Of a stretch of 64,000 bases of DNA, positions 34,597-42,858 are shown in pieces (the stretch's first letter is position 1; every line of letters starts with the position of its first letter). The stretch spans positions 70,644 through 134,643 of the forward strand of contig CBDCLS010000001.1 in assembly GCA_965218775.1 (NCBI GenBank), given 5' to 3'. Origin of the DNA: CAUZIZ01 sp965218775. Its GTDB lineage: Bacteria > Acidobacteriota > UBA6911 > RPQK01 > JAJDTT01. The position numbers were made by a program, and so were the translations under genes. The notes under the pieces were generated by a model. The model worked only from the letters and a program-made list of their open reading frames with translations, was not told the origin of the DNA and did no database searches.

Positions 34597-35697
34597 TCAG
34601 ATAATCTCCAACGTCGCCTGCAAGGCACCCGCTGCTTTGATCGCCTGTATGATCGCGAAGATGTCCCGAGGTGTTGCGCCCACTGCGTTGAGGGCTCTCA
34701 CTACGTCATCGATACTAGCGCCTTCTTCTATGACGACTTGTTTCGCGGGCTCTTCCTGGACCTCGACCGTCTCATTGGGAACGACGACGGTCTCTCCGCT
34801 CGAGAACGGGGACGGTTGGGAAATGGCGAACTGGGTGCCTATCTGGACAGCCAAGGCCCCATGAACGATGGCCACGGCCGAGATCCGAACCTTGTTGCCA
34901 AAGATGATCGTTCCCGTCTTCTCATTAAGGACGATCTTGGCGATACGGTCCACGTCCAGGACCTGGTTCTCAATCGTCGCAATGAAGGGCACGATGTCTG
35001 ATCGATGCTCTTCAGGAACCATGATCTTGACCGCCCGGCTATCCATAGGACGGGCGATACCAGCCAGCATTTTCTGGTTGATCACGTCGGCTAACCTTTT
35101 GGCCGTCGTGAAATCGCTTTCGTGCAGGATCAGATTGAGCACTGACCTACCCTGCAGCGAGACCTCGACCTCTTCCTCCACGGTTCCCCCTTCGGGCACT
35201 CTTCCGACGGTGGGCTGGTTCTTCTGAACTCCAGAGGTAGCCGATCGGGCGGAAAACCCTCCGATGGAAACGGCTCCCTGTGCAACCGCGTACGGCTGCC
35301 CATTGGGAGCCAGCAGATCTGACCTCAGGAGAACTCCCCCCTGCAAGCTATCGGCGTCTCCTATGGAAGAGACGGTGACATCGATCCTGCTGCCTTTCCG
35401 GGCGAAAGCGGGAAGGACAGCTGTGACCATGACAGCCGCAGTATTGGTGATCTGGATCGAACGGGCAGGAATCGTGATGCCCAGCCGATTCAAGAGATTG
35501 GTGAGGGTCTGGGTCGTAAAGAAAGTCTGACGGCTGTCGCCTGTTCCATCCAGGCCCACCACCAGACCATAGCCTAGCAGCTGGTTCTCCCGGACACCCT
35601 GAAACCTGGCGATGTCCTTGATCCTGGACGGCTCTCCCCAGAGACTCGCCGTCAACAGCGCCATGCCCAACAAGAACAGACAAACAGGCTTTCTCAT
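34597..35697 (-). CDS. flgI: flagellar P-ring protein FlgI
   Basis: 366 residues from the ATG at 35697, which has GGAG 6 bases upstream and is followed by a signal peptide (MRKPVCLFLLGMALLTASLWG). The P-ring domain is unmistakable: RIKDIARFQGVRENQLLGYGLVVGLDGTGD, FTTQTLTNLLNRLGI, NTAAVMVTA and the C-terminus GASIDDVVRALNAVGATPRDIFAIIQAIKAAGAL. Assembles in the peptidoglycan. Confidence 0.95.
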   Translation of the reverse strand: MRKPVCLFLLGMALLTASLWGEPSRIKDIARFQGVRENQLLGYGLVVGLDGTGDSRQTFFTTQTLTNLLNRLGITIPARSIQITNTAAVMVTAVLPAFARKGSRIDVTVSSIGDADSLQGGVLLRSDLLAPNGQPYAVAQGAVSIGGFSARSATSGVQKNQPTVGRVPEGGTVEEEVEVSLQGRSVLNLILHESDFTTAKRLADVINQKMLAGIARPMDSRAVKIMVPEEHRSDIVPFIATIENQVLDVDRIAKIVLNEKTGTIIFGNKVRISAVAIVHGALAVQIGTQFAISQPSPFSSGETVVVPNETVEVQEEPAKQVVIEEGASIDDVVRALNAVGATPRDIFAIIQAIKAAGALQATLEII

Positions 35698-35774
35698 TGG
35701 CCACTCCACGGAACCAATCCTGGAGGACGAGGCCGTTTGTTTCGGCATGGTTGGGCTAGGTACTCCATTGCGGC

Positions 35775-36464
35775 CTAGAAAGGCCAGATCCCTGACAGTA
35801 CCTGATAGAGGACGCCAGGTCTTTGGGCCTCCGATACCAACCCCTGTCCCTGAACTTGGATCTCCAATTCGGCCAGTTTGGTAGACGGAACCGAGTTGTT
35901 GGGTGAAATGTCCTGGGGTCGAACGACGCCTCTCACCGTGACCATCTGTTGCTCGTTGTTGATCGCGATTGCACGGTTGCCTTCCAGCAGCAGCGAGCCG
36001 TTGGGAAAGACTTCAACCACCCGAGCAGCAATGCTGGTACGCAAAACGCTTCTTCTCGTTGTCGAAGCGTCCCCCGTGAACTCACGTGTACGGGAGCCAC
36101 CGGCCAGGTTCGGAAGCTCGGAGACCACCTTCTCGAGTCCATAGAGATTAGGAAACTTTGAGTCCATGTTCTCCGCTCTGGAGCTTTCCGTAGTGGCCTC
36201 GGCCAGGGCACTGGTCTCTTCCAACACCTGGATCGTCACGATATCGGCCAGTCGGCCCGCCTTAAGATCGCGAAACCCTCCTGCCAGATAGGCAGTTTCA
36301 GACCAGAGAGATCCGTGTCCCTGCCGGTTGTCGGTAGGCAGGGATCTAGCCTGACGAACATAGTCTGAGAGGGTATCCCCAGATCCCGCCTTCTTGGCAG
36401 ATCCACCACATCCAACCACAGTCAATAAGAGCGCGATAAGAAGCTGACGAAGGGTTCCGTTCAT
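35775..36464 (-). CDS. flgH: flagellar L-ring lipoprotein FlgH
   Basis: 229 residues from the ATG at 36464 (GGAGG 7 bases upstream, ATGA overlap with flgA). Lipobox LTVVGC. FlgH motifs: GSLWSETAYLAGGFRDLKAGRLADIVTIQVLEETSALAEATTESSR, LPNGSLLLEGNRAIAINNEQQMVTVRGVVRPQDISPNNSV (V in place of L), ELEIQVQGQGLVSEAQRPGVLYQVLSGIWPF. Outer-membrane bushing. Confidence 0.93.
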   Translation of the reverse strand: MNGTLRQLLIALLLTVVGCGGSAKKAGSGDTLSDYVRQARSLPTDNRQGHGSLWSETAYLAGGFRDLKAGRLADIVTIQVLEETSALAEATTESSRAENMDSKFPNLYGLEKVVSELPNLAGGSRTREFTGDASTTRRSVLRTSIAARVVEVFPNGSLLLEGNRAIAINNEQQMVTVRGVVRPQDISPNNSVPSTKLAELEIQVQGQGLVSEAQRPGVLYQVLSGIWPF

Positions 36465-37444
36465 CCGATTTCCTCCGGAAGCGAGACGCGCACAGTCTTG
36501 TTTCCAATCACCTCCACCCGCAGGAGCTGATGGCTTTCTAGGTTCTCGACCTGAATGGTGTCGCCCAGCGTTCCTGCATCGCGCGCCCTCCCCAGGGTGC
36601 TGACACGAAAGGTGCGCCCCTGGGCGATGACGGTCACCACATCGTTTCTTGCCACCAACATCGGCGTCTTGAGGTGACTGGCATCCAGAACCTGACCCGC
36701 CTCGAGGCCTCGCTTGGCGACCAGGTTCACGACCCGGTCCGGGTCGGTATAGAAAGACTCCAGACGGCTGAAGCTCCGCTCCATCAGCGTAAGATCCGAG
36801 CGCTGCAGCTTCTGGCCATAAGCGACGGGACGCGAGAGAACAACTACCTTGGACAGAGCCGAGGCGTAGATTCTGGCCCACTGACTCTTGGCGTGTTTGC
36901 CGTCGACGAAGAAATCCAGCTTGAGGCTCAGACCGTCCAAGTGGTTCAAAGGGTCTGGTAGAACCACTTGAACCCTGAGCTCTCCTCTCGGGAGGATCAG
37001 GTCCTGGGGAACATCGATTCTCACGATGTCGAAGGTGAGGTCGGATCGATAGGCTTCAAACGCCCCCCGAATCGCTTCCCTGATCGCTGACCTGCCTACC
37101 ACCTGGCTCTGACGAGTGATGAGAACCCGCTCCGGCATTTCCAGCCGAAGGTTGTGCAAATCGATAGCCCCCCTCTTGAACTGCTCCAGCAGGTAGGATT
37201 TCTCCAGCCAGCGGTAGTGCCCGGGATAGGGAGAGTAGCCAATTGGAAACGCATTGAGGCGATCAGACTCGGGCTCTATTTGAGCAATGTCACCCAAGGA
37301 AAGGGTCTCGGATGTAACCTCGATTCGCTCTGGGACGCGCACTGTCTGCCCCAAAGCGAGGGGGAGCAGACTTCCCAGGACAAAGAGCTGGGAAAGGTGA
37401 CGGAAAAGTGGCAATAGTGTCAAGATCTGGCTTTCGAGCATCAT
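36461..37444 (-). CDS. flgA: P-ring assembly chaperone FlgA
   Basis: 327 residues with an N-terminal signal-like hydrophobic segment (about 10-32). The SAF-type C-terminal region of FlgA is present: LSRPVAYGQKLQRSDLTLMERSFSRLESFYTDPDRVVNLVAKRGLEAGQVLDASHLKTPMLVARNDVVTVIAQGRTFRVSTLGRARDAGTLGDTIQVEN. A periplasmic chaperone for FlgI. It overlaps flgG by one base. Confidence 0.9.
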   Translation of the reverse strand: MMLESQILTLLPLFRHLSQLFVLGSLLPLALGQTVRVPERIEVTSETLSLGDIAQIEPESDRLNAFPIGYSPYPGHYRWLEKSYLLEQFKRGAIDLHNLRLEMPERVLITRQSQVVGRSAIREAIRGAFEAYRSDLTFDIVRIDVPQDLILPRGELRVQVVLPDPLNHLDGLSLKLDFFVDGKHAKSQWARIYASALSKVVVLSRPVAYGQKLQRSDLTLMERSFSRLESFYTDPDRVVNLVAKRGLEAGQVLDASHLKTPMLVARNDVVTVIAQGRTFRVSTLGRARDAGTLGDTIQVENLESHQLLRVEVIGNKTVRVSLPEEIG

Positions 37445-38232
37445 TATCTCGTCAGATTGTTGACCTGCTCGTACATTTCATCTGCCGAGCGGACCACTCG
37501 CGAACTCGATTCGTAAGCGCGCTGGCTCACGATGAGATTGATCATCTCCTCCACGATATTGACATTGGACTGTTCGAGAAATCCCTGGTTGAGCCTACCC
37601 AGGCCGTTCTCGCTGGGTGATCCGGTAACCGGATCCCCGCTGGCTGCGGTGGGGAGAAACAGGTTTTTTCCGATACTGTCCAGCCCGGCAGGATTGGCAA
37701 AGCTTGCGATCTCGATCCTGCCCACCTGCTGCGCATTGCTCTGACCGGGAAGGCTGACGGACACGGTTCCGTCCTGAGCGATGCTAACCTGCGCTCCCTC
37801 CTGAGGGATCGCGATCTGGGGTTCCACAGGGTCCCCGGAGGCGGTCACGAGATTCCGCTCCCGATTCAGATGAAAGGCACCGGCTCGGGTGAAGGCGATC
37901 TGTCCATCCGGCATCCTCACCTGAAAGAATCCCCGCCCTGAGATGACGACGTCCAGTTGATTCCCCGTGGTCACAAAATCACCCTGTGTGAAAATGATCT
38001 CGTTCGAAACCGCCTGAGTCCCGAGTCCAATCTGCAGACCCGTTGGAACTTCAGTCGAGGAAGAGGCATTACTTCCAGGTGCGATCAGGTTCTGATAGAG
38101 CAGATCCTGGAATTGAGTACGTCTCTGCTTGAACCCAGTCGTATTGACGTTAGCGATGTTGTGTGCAATGTTGTCGATATTGATCTGCAAAGCCTCCATT
38201 CCGGTGGCCGCGCTATAGAGTGCCCTTAGCAT
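37444..38232 (-). CDS. flgG: flagellar distal rod protein FlgG
   Basis: 262 residues. N-terminus MLRALYSAATGMEALQINIDNIAHNIANVNTTGFKQRRTQFQDLLYQ and C-terminus FLEQSNVNIVEEMINLIVSQRAYESSSRVVRSADEMYEQVNNL are canonical for the distal rod protein. Follows flgF after 23 bases. Confidence 0.95.
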   Translation of the reverse strand: MLRALYSAATGMEALQINIDNIAHNIANVNTTGFKQRRTQFQDLLYQNLIAPGSNASSSTEVPTGLQIGLGTQAVSNEIIFTQGDFVTTGNQLDVVISGRGFFQVRMPDGQIAFTRAGAFHLNRERNLVTASGDPVEPQIAIPQEGAQVSIAQDGTVSVSLPGQSNAQQVGRIEIASFANPAGLDSIGKNLFLPTAASGDPVTGSPSENGLGRLNQGFLEQSNVNIVEEMINLIVSQRAYESSSRVVRSADEMYEQVNNLTR

Positions 38233-38255
38233 AGTTATCCTCCGATGTAGACTAG

Positions 38256-39011
38256 TTACAAACGAGCCACGTCATCCAGGACCTTGCGGTCCACGTTGTC
38301 GGAGAGAGATCGAACGACTCGACTCAACAGTTCAAAGCTGCGCATGATGGAAATCGCCTCGGCCACTCCCACAATCGGATTCACGTTGGCCTGCTCCAGA
38401 AAGCCCTGCCTCAGGGAGAGCTCACTGGGAACCTTTTCGCGAGCTGCCGGACCTGCCTGGAAGAGGGTTCCTGCGGCTTTCGACAGATGGGCAGTATCCT
38501 CGAACGAGACGATTTTCATCCGTCCCGCCCTAACCCCATCCACGCTCACCTCTCCAGCCGCCGAGATTTGAACCTCACCTTGGGGAAGAACGAGCCTGGA
38601 GTTCTTGCCCACTCCGCTGGCGTCCATCCGCAACAATGGATATCCGTCTCCGGAGACCAACTCGTTATTCTGGCTGATGCGAAAGCTGCCGTTGCGCGTG
38701 TAGCGGATGCCGTGGGGAGTCTCGACCGCGAAGAATCCGTCACCAGCCAAGGCCACATGGAGCGGATTGCCTGTCCGGACCAGCTCACCGGGGCTCATGT
38801 CGATGACGGTTCTCACCCTTACCAGTGAGCCGTTCGTAGCCCTCTCGATATCGCTCATCTGGTCCTTGGGCACACGGCTCGTATTGCTGAAAGTAATCAG
38901 TTGCTTCTTGAATCCAGCTGACCCCAGATTGGCCATGTTATTGGCAGAAACATCCAGGGACTTGGCTCTACTGTTTAGCCCAGTGAAGGCCATGAACAAG
39001 CTATGACTCAT
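38256..39011 (-). CDS. flgF: flagellar proximal rod protein FlgF
   Basis: 251 residues from the ATG at 39011, with GAGGAGG directly upstream. N-terminus SLFMAFTGLNSRAKSLDVSANNMANLGSAGFKKQ, C-terminus FLEQANVNPIVGVAEAISIMRSFELLSRVVRSLSDNVDRKVLDDVARL. First gene of flgF-flgG-flgA-flgH-flgI-flgJ, behind the sigma-54 promoter at 39030. Confidence 0.92.
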   Translation of the reverse strand: MSHSLFMAFTGLNSRAKSLDVSANNMANLGSAGFKKQLITFSNTSRVPKDQMSDIERATNGSLVRVRTVIDMSPGELVRTGNPLHVALAGDGFFAVETPHGIRYTRNGSFRISQNNELVSGDGYPLLRMDASGVGKNSRLVLPQGEVQISAAGEVSVDGVRAGRMKIVSFEDTAHLSKAAGTLFQAGPAAREKVPSELSLRQGFLEQANVNPIVGVAEAISIMRSFELLSRVVRSLSDNVDRKVLDDVARL

Positions 39012-39029
39012 AATCCTCCTCAATGAATA

Positions 39030-39045
39030 TGCAACTCTCGTGCCA
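39030..39045 (-). promoter_or_regulatory. sigma-54 promoter of the flgF-flgJ operon
   Basis: Minus strand TGGCACG (39045-39039), four bases, TTGCA (39034-39030): full consensus. The flgF ATG lies 19 bases beyond the -12 element, so the leader is very short. Bases 39046-39158 hold nothing else that I recognise. Confidence 0.85.
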
Positions 39046-39158
39046 ATGTCTGGTGTGGCTAGCCCCAGCGGTCAGACTCGTGCAGGAAGTCCAAGGTTCC
39101 GCCCAGGAAAAACGCGGGCCGCCAAGATGATTGGGTCGCCACAGCAGGTTCGGCATGA

Positions 39159-40040
39159 TCATCCGGCCTCGACTCCGCCGATCGCGGTGGGCAGTTCTTG
39201 CCCAATCGACTCGGCAAACTTCTCCAGCGAGCGTTCGATGAACAGGTCAGCCCAGTGGCCGCGTCGAACGTATCTGCACCAAAGGCTCTCCCCCAGAGAC
39301 TCGATTCGAAGCTCTCGGGCAGCGAATGTCCCCACTCGGGAAACCACCTCCTCCAGGATTTCTCGGGGACGGGCGGTCTCGAAATACAAGATCTCACTGG
39401 AGGAATCTTCGTGGGACTGAAGAAACTCCCGCAAACCCTCTTCGACGTTGTCATCGCTTGCCAGAAAGGCGTGCACGGAACAGTCGAGCATCTTCCGCAG
39501 CATATGAACCACAGATACTGGATTGCTTGCAGCGGTCACGATTACGAGAGATCCGCTGGTTTGCTTGTACTCGAGAGGGAGCATCCGGAACTCGACATAG
39601 AGTCTCTTGGGAAGACGATCGAGAAGATTCCCGCTCAGGTCTGGTTTGATTTCGCCTATCCAGGGGAAGCCTAGTTGTTGGCTCAGAGTTGCCGTTAGCT
39701 CTCGTGAGCTGACGAAATTGAGACGAGTCAGCCATTCTCCGGTGCTGCCACCTTGTTGAGCCTGCATTCTAAGTACAGCCTCCAATTGATCCTCGGTGAT
39801 GATCCCCTTCTCCACCAGAATGAACCCGAGTCGGGACTTTCTGATATCCAGGGGCTCTTCCTCGGAACCTTCCCAGAACCGCTGAATGACCGGAAAAATC
39901 GCTCCTTCGAGGCACTCTATAGAGCAGTACCACTCGCGCTCCCAGTGAACGCCCTGGCGCACGACCGGTTGGAGCCACTGACGCAAGAGGCTCTCCCTCT
40001 GGTCGCACCGTAGGTTACTGCAGGGTACGGCCTTCATCAT
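39159..40040 (-). CDS. MshEN (GspE N-terminal) domain protein with Cys-rich head
   Basis: 293 residues from the ATG at 40040 (AGGGA upstream; overlaps the preceding gene). The N-terminus has a possible zinc site of four Cys (CSNLRC then YCSIEC, about residues 7-45). An MshEN/T2SSE_N domain follows at about 65-150 (RLGFILVEKGIITEDQLEAVLRMQAQQGG, FVSSRELTATLSQQLGFPWIG) and a T2SSE_N-like second half, LPKRLYVEFRMLPLEYKQTSGSLVIVTAASNP. The ATPase domain of GspE/PilB is absent. MshEN domains bind c-di-GMP, so this is a candidate c-di-GMP sensor in the flagellar operon. Partner unknown. Confidence 0.72.
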   Translation of the reverse strand: MMKAVPCSNLRCDQRESLLRQWLQPVVRQGVHWEREWYCSIECLEGAIFPVIQRFWEGSEEEPLDIRKSRLGFILVEKGIITEDQLEAVLRMQAQQGGSTGEWLTRLNFVSSRELTATLSQQLGFPWIGEIKPDLSGNLLDRLPKRLYVEFRMLPLEYKQTSGSLVIVTAASNPVSVVHMLRKMLDCSVHAFLASDDNVEEGLREFLQSHEDSSSEILYFETARPREILEEVVSRVGTFAARELRIESLGESLWCRYVRRGHWADLFIERSLEKFAESIGQELPTAIGGVEAG

Positions 40041-40506
40041 CAATTCCCTGTTTTGCGAAGTGTCTTTGCAAACCCAATACCAATTCGGTCTCACCACTTC
40101 GGAGGCCTAACTTCTCCGAGATTTCCCCCGAAGTGAGTCCCCTTTCAGCCAGTGAAAGGACGTGGTGTTTCTTGTCCAGCCTGGTGGGACGAAAGTCTTG
40201 CGGTTCAGTTGAGAATGCCGGTCCCAGACCGATTCTTCCGAGAGTGACCTGGAGATCCCTGAGCCTCTCGCCGTGGGTCTTTTCAAGAGAGCCTAGCCTC
40301 GATTGCAACTTGGACTCCGCCAGCTCGCGAATCTCCTTCAGCTCAATTAAGAGCCGACTGATCTCGGCCTGATCTCTTCTGATGGAAATGCAAACAAGAA
40401 GGAGTGCGAAGAAAAACGCGAGCAGCAGATAGGGAATAGCGATTGAGGTTGCTTCAATCGAGATAAAGTCCGCCAGGGTTGCGCAGATCTGGGCCAGATA
40501 CCTCAT
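40015..40506 (-). CDS. membrane-anchored DUF2802-type protein
   Basis: 163 residues. One N-terminal transmembrane helix (about 20-42), a coiled coil (about 45-90) and a C-terminal helix-turn-helix-like segment (LDKKHHVLSLAERGLTSGEISEKLGLRSGETELVLGLQ) resembling DUF2802/DUF6115 proteins seen in flagellar loci. Its ATG overlaps the fliN stop (ATGA). Function unknown; the location suggests motor or chemotaxis coupling. Confidence 0.65.
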   Translation of the reverse strand: MRYLAQICATLADFISIEATSIAIPYLLLAFFFALLLVCISIRRDQAEISRLLIELKEIRELAESKLQSRLGSLEKTHGERLRDLQVTLGRIGLGPAFSTEPQDFRPTRLDKKHHVLSLAERGLTSGEISEKLGLRSGETELVLGLQRHFAKQGIDDEGRTLQ

Positions 40507-41069
40507 TCCGAATCTCCAAGTGAGGCGATTCGCGCGGCTGGGGTGTCGATCTCAGTGATCTGGATCCCGTAGTACCCATCGATTGCGACGATCTTTCCCC
40601 GCGCGAACATCTTTTCGTTGACCTTCAAGACCGCTAGCTCGTCAGGTGCCTGGTCCAGGGCCAGCACCGATCCCGATGTCAACGTCAAGATGTCCTTCAG
40701 GGGAAGGCAGGTCGATCCGAAGCTAACCGTTAGGGGTAGCTCAATGTCCAGAATACGCCGCACCACAGATGGGTATTCATGGGTCGCCTTTACTGTCTCT
40801 GGCAGCTTACTCGGAGTGACATTTTCATCCACAGCCTCCGCGGACGCTACCGTCTCTGGCGGTTCACTCGGAGTGACGTTTTCATCCACAGCCTCCGCGG
40901 ACGCTACCGTCTCTGGCGGTTCACTCGGAGTGACGTTTTCATCCACAGCCTCCGCGGACGCTACTGTCTCTGGCGGTTCACTCGGAGTGACGTTTTCATC
41001 CAGAGTCTCCTCGGGGGGAGGCGTCGAGACGGCTTTGTCTTGATCTTGGGGCATCTCCGGTTCGGTCAT
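40503..41069 (-). CDS. fliN: flagellar switch protein FliN with tandem-repeat N-terminus
   Basis: 188 residues. The C-terminal SpoA/FliN domain spans about 105-185 (VVRRILDIELPLTVSFGSTCLPLKDILTLTSGSVLALDQAPDELAVLKVNEKMFARGKIVAIDGYYGIQITEI). The N-terminal 95 residues are three 19-residue repeats of the type ENVTPSEPPETVASAEAVD, encoded by 57-bp DNA repeats. This acidic tail is not part of the usual ~100-130-residue FliN. Forms the C-ring with FliM (next gene upstream). Confidence 0.9.
   Translation of the reverse strand: MTEPEMPQDQDKAVSTPPPEETLDENVTPSEPPETVASAEAVDENVTPSEPPETVASAEAVDENVTPSEPPETVASAEAVDENVTPSKLPETVKATHEYPSVVRRILDIELPLTVSFGSTCLPLKDILTLTSGSVLALDQAPDELAVLKVNEKMFARGKIVAIDGYYGIQITEIDTPAARIASLGDSE
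40804..41001. repeat. 57-bp tandem repeat within fliN
   Basis: Three and a half units of 57 bp, boundaries at about 40804, 40861, 40918 and 40975 (partial). Units are almost identical; the first carries ATTTTC in place of GTTTTC and a changed Ser/Leu segment. The length is a multiple of three, so repeat number can change without frameshift. Confidence 0.9.
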
Positions 41070-41079
41070 GAGCTCTCCT

Positions 41080-42078
41080 CTATACGATCTGAATCGCTTT
41101 TCGACGCTCGGAAATCACAATCTTCGCCGCGAATTTTTTGGAGTCGTTCAGGGACACATCCAGGGGCGCCTGCAAACGGTGTTCCAACCGAACGACGTCC
41201 CCGGCCTTCAGGTCCAGGATCTCTTTCACACGCAACGGAGTTTGGCTGATTCGGGCCTCGACCCAGGTGGGTAGGTCAGGCACGACCTTTTTCATCTTCT
41301 GGATCTGGTCCGCCAGGTCTGGCGGGGGCGCCTTATCTTCCTGATCGAGGCCCAGAGACAGAGCCTCCAAGAAGGGCTCGGGGAATCCCCAGAAGAGGTG
41401 ACCTTCGACCTTACCCACCGTCATCTTCATCCGAACGAAGAACACTGGCTGCGTCGCGCTATAGAACTGAAGGAGTCGGGGCCGCGTCTCGCGGCAGTCG
41501 ATGGCCGTCTCAAGCTTGACGAGAAAACTCCATGCTGTCTCCAACTCCTTGCTGAGAAGTTGGACCATAGATTCAAAGATACGCTGCTCGAGGTCGGTCA
41601 CTTTGTGCTCAGTCTCAAGCGGGGTGGGCTTGCCCCCCATGAGAATCGAAATTATAGCGTGGACGATTGCACTTTCGACGCAGAGACCCACACGAAGCTC
41701 GCCAGGTTCTATTCGCAGGTACCACATCGAAGATGGCTCCGGCAGCGAGTGGGTAAACTTCCGATAACTAATCATCTCAACGTCGAGAAACTTCAAGCCC
41801 ACAAAGGTGCGAAGGACGGTCGACAGAGCCGACGCTGTCTTGTGGGCAAAGGTGTCGCATCCTAGACTCAAAGTGCCGACGACTTCCTCAGACAGGCTCC
41901 CGGATCGTGCCAGGGGAAACAGGTTCTGATCTTCGCCTACCTTGAGTTCGGCCGACTCCACACGGCCTTCGGCTTCATCGTCGGCACGATCCTCTTCAAC
42001 GGACTCAGATTCGTCCCCACCAACCGCATCAAAGAGGGCGCTTACTTCTTCCTGGCTGAGGACCTTTTCTTCCACCAT
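41080..42078 (-). CDS. fliM: flagellar motor switch protein FliM
   Basis: 332 residues. N-terminal CheY-binding-type start VLSQEEVSALFDA, an acidic linker, then the FliM middle domain (TFAHKTASALSTVLRTFVGLKFLDVEMISYRKFTHSLPEPSSMWYLRIEP, LMGGKPTP) and the SpoA-like C-terminus (VVPDLPTWVEARISQTPLRVKEILDLKAGDVVRLEHRLQAPLDVSLNDSKKFAAKIVISERRKAIQIV). Upstream partner of fliN in the C-ring. Confidence 0.92.
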   Translation of the reverse strand: MVEEKVLSQEEVSALFDAVGGDESESVEEDRADDEAEGRVESAELKVGEDQNLFPLARSGSLSEEVVGTLSLGCDTFAHKTASALSTVLRTFVGLKFLDVEMISYRKFTHSLPEPSSMWYLRIEPGELRVGLCVESAIVHAIISILMGGKPTPLETEHKVTDLEQRIFESMVQLLSKELETAWSFLVKLETAIDCRETRPRLLQFYSATQPVFFVRMKMTVGKVEGHLFWGFPEPFLEALSLGLDQEDKAPPPDLADQIQKMKKVVPDLPTWVEARISQTPLRVKEILDLKAGDVVRLEHRLQAPLDVSLNDSKKFAAKIVISERRKAIQIV

Positions 42079-42094
42079 CAGGCTTCCTTGTCTG

Positions 42095-42853
42095 CTATCG
42101 ATTCCTGAGAACCGAATGCAGTTTTCCTCTCAGTCTCAGCATAGCTCGAGTGTGCAGCTGTGAGATGCGTGACTCGTTCACACCAAGAATCCGCCCGACT
42201 TCCTTCATGGTGAGCTCTTCGTAGTAATAGAGAGTGACGATCAAGCGCTCACGCTCGGGCAATAGGTCGATAAATCGACCCAGGATCTCTTTCAGCTCTA
42301 CCTTGCGGCAAGTGTCAAAAGGCGAATCTTCATCGCTGGTCGGAACATGTTTCAGTGGCGCCGAATCTCCGTCGGCATCCTGCTCGGTGTCGGCCACCTG
42401 GAAGCGACCCAGGTTGAGTCCCTGCAGCTGATCCAAAGTGGAGTAATATTCGCTGATTTCCATTCCCAGCTCTTTGGCGACTTCTTCATCCGAGGCAGGA
42501 CGGCCCTTTCGCTGCTCCAGCCTGGCGTAAGCCGCTTCGACGTCCTTGCTCAGTTTTCTGAGGGAGCGGGGAGCCCAGTCAAGCCCTCGAAGACTATCCA
42601 GGATCGCTCCCCGAATTCTCAGTTCCGCATAGGTCTTGAACTGCACTCCTCGGCTCTCATCGAACTTTTCGACCGCGTCCAGGAGACCCATGATTCCCGC
42701 GCTGATCAGATCGTCCATCTCCACGCTGGCCGGGACTCGAAGCCCGATCCTTTGAGCGATGTACTTGATCTGAGGGAGGTGATCCAGGATCAGCCGATCC
42801 CGCTCACTCTGTGTTGGCTTGTGATACGTGCTGACTGCTGTGTTTGCTTGCAT
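42095..42853 (-). CDS. fliA: RNA polymerase sigma-28 factor FliA
   Basis: 252 residues. Region 2 (IKYIAQRIGLRVPASVEMDDLISAGIMGLLDAVEKFDESRGVQFKTYAELRIRGAILDSLRGLDWAPRSLR), region 3 and region 4 (LPERERLIVTLYYYEELTMKEVGRILGVNESRISQLHTRAMLRLR) are complete. Expected to recognise the four TAAA/GCCGATAA-type promoters in the window. Opposed by FlgM. Confidence 0.95.
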   Translation of the reverse strand: MQANTAVSTYHKPTQSERDRLILDHLPQIKYIAQRIGLRVPASVEMDDLISAGIMGLLDAVEKFDESRGVQFKTYAELRIRGAILDSLRGLDWAPRSLRKLSKDVEAAYARLEQRKGRPASDEEVAKELGMEISEYYSTLDQLQGLNLGRFQVADTEQDADGDSAPLKHVPTSDEDSPFDTCRKVELKEILGRFIDLLPERERLIVTLYYYEELTMKEVGRILGVNESRISQLHTRAMLRLRGKLHSVLRNR

Positions 42854-42858
42854 GATCT

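Noticed and set aside
40804..41001. Possible CRISPR-like array (direct repeats)
   Set aside because: The units are contiguous with no spacers, the period is a multiple of three and lies in frame inside fliN; it is a coding tandem repeat.
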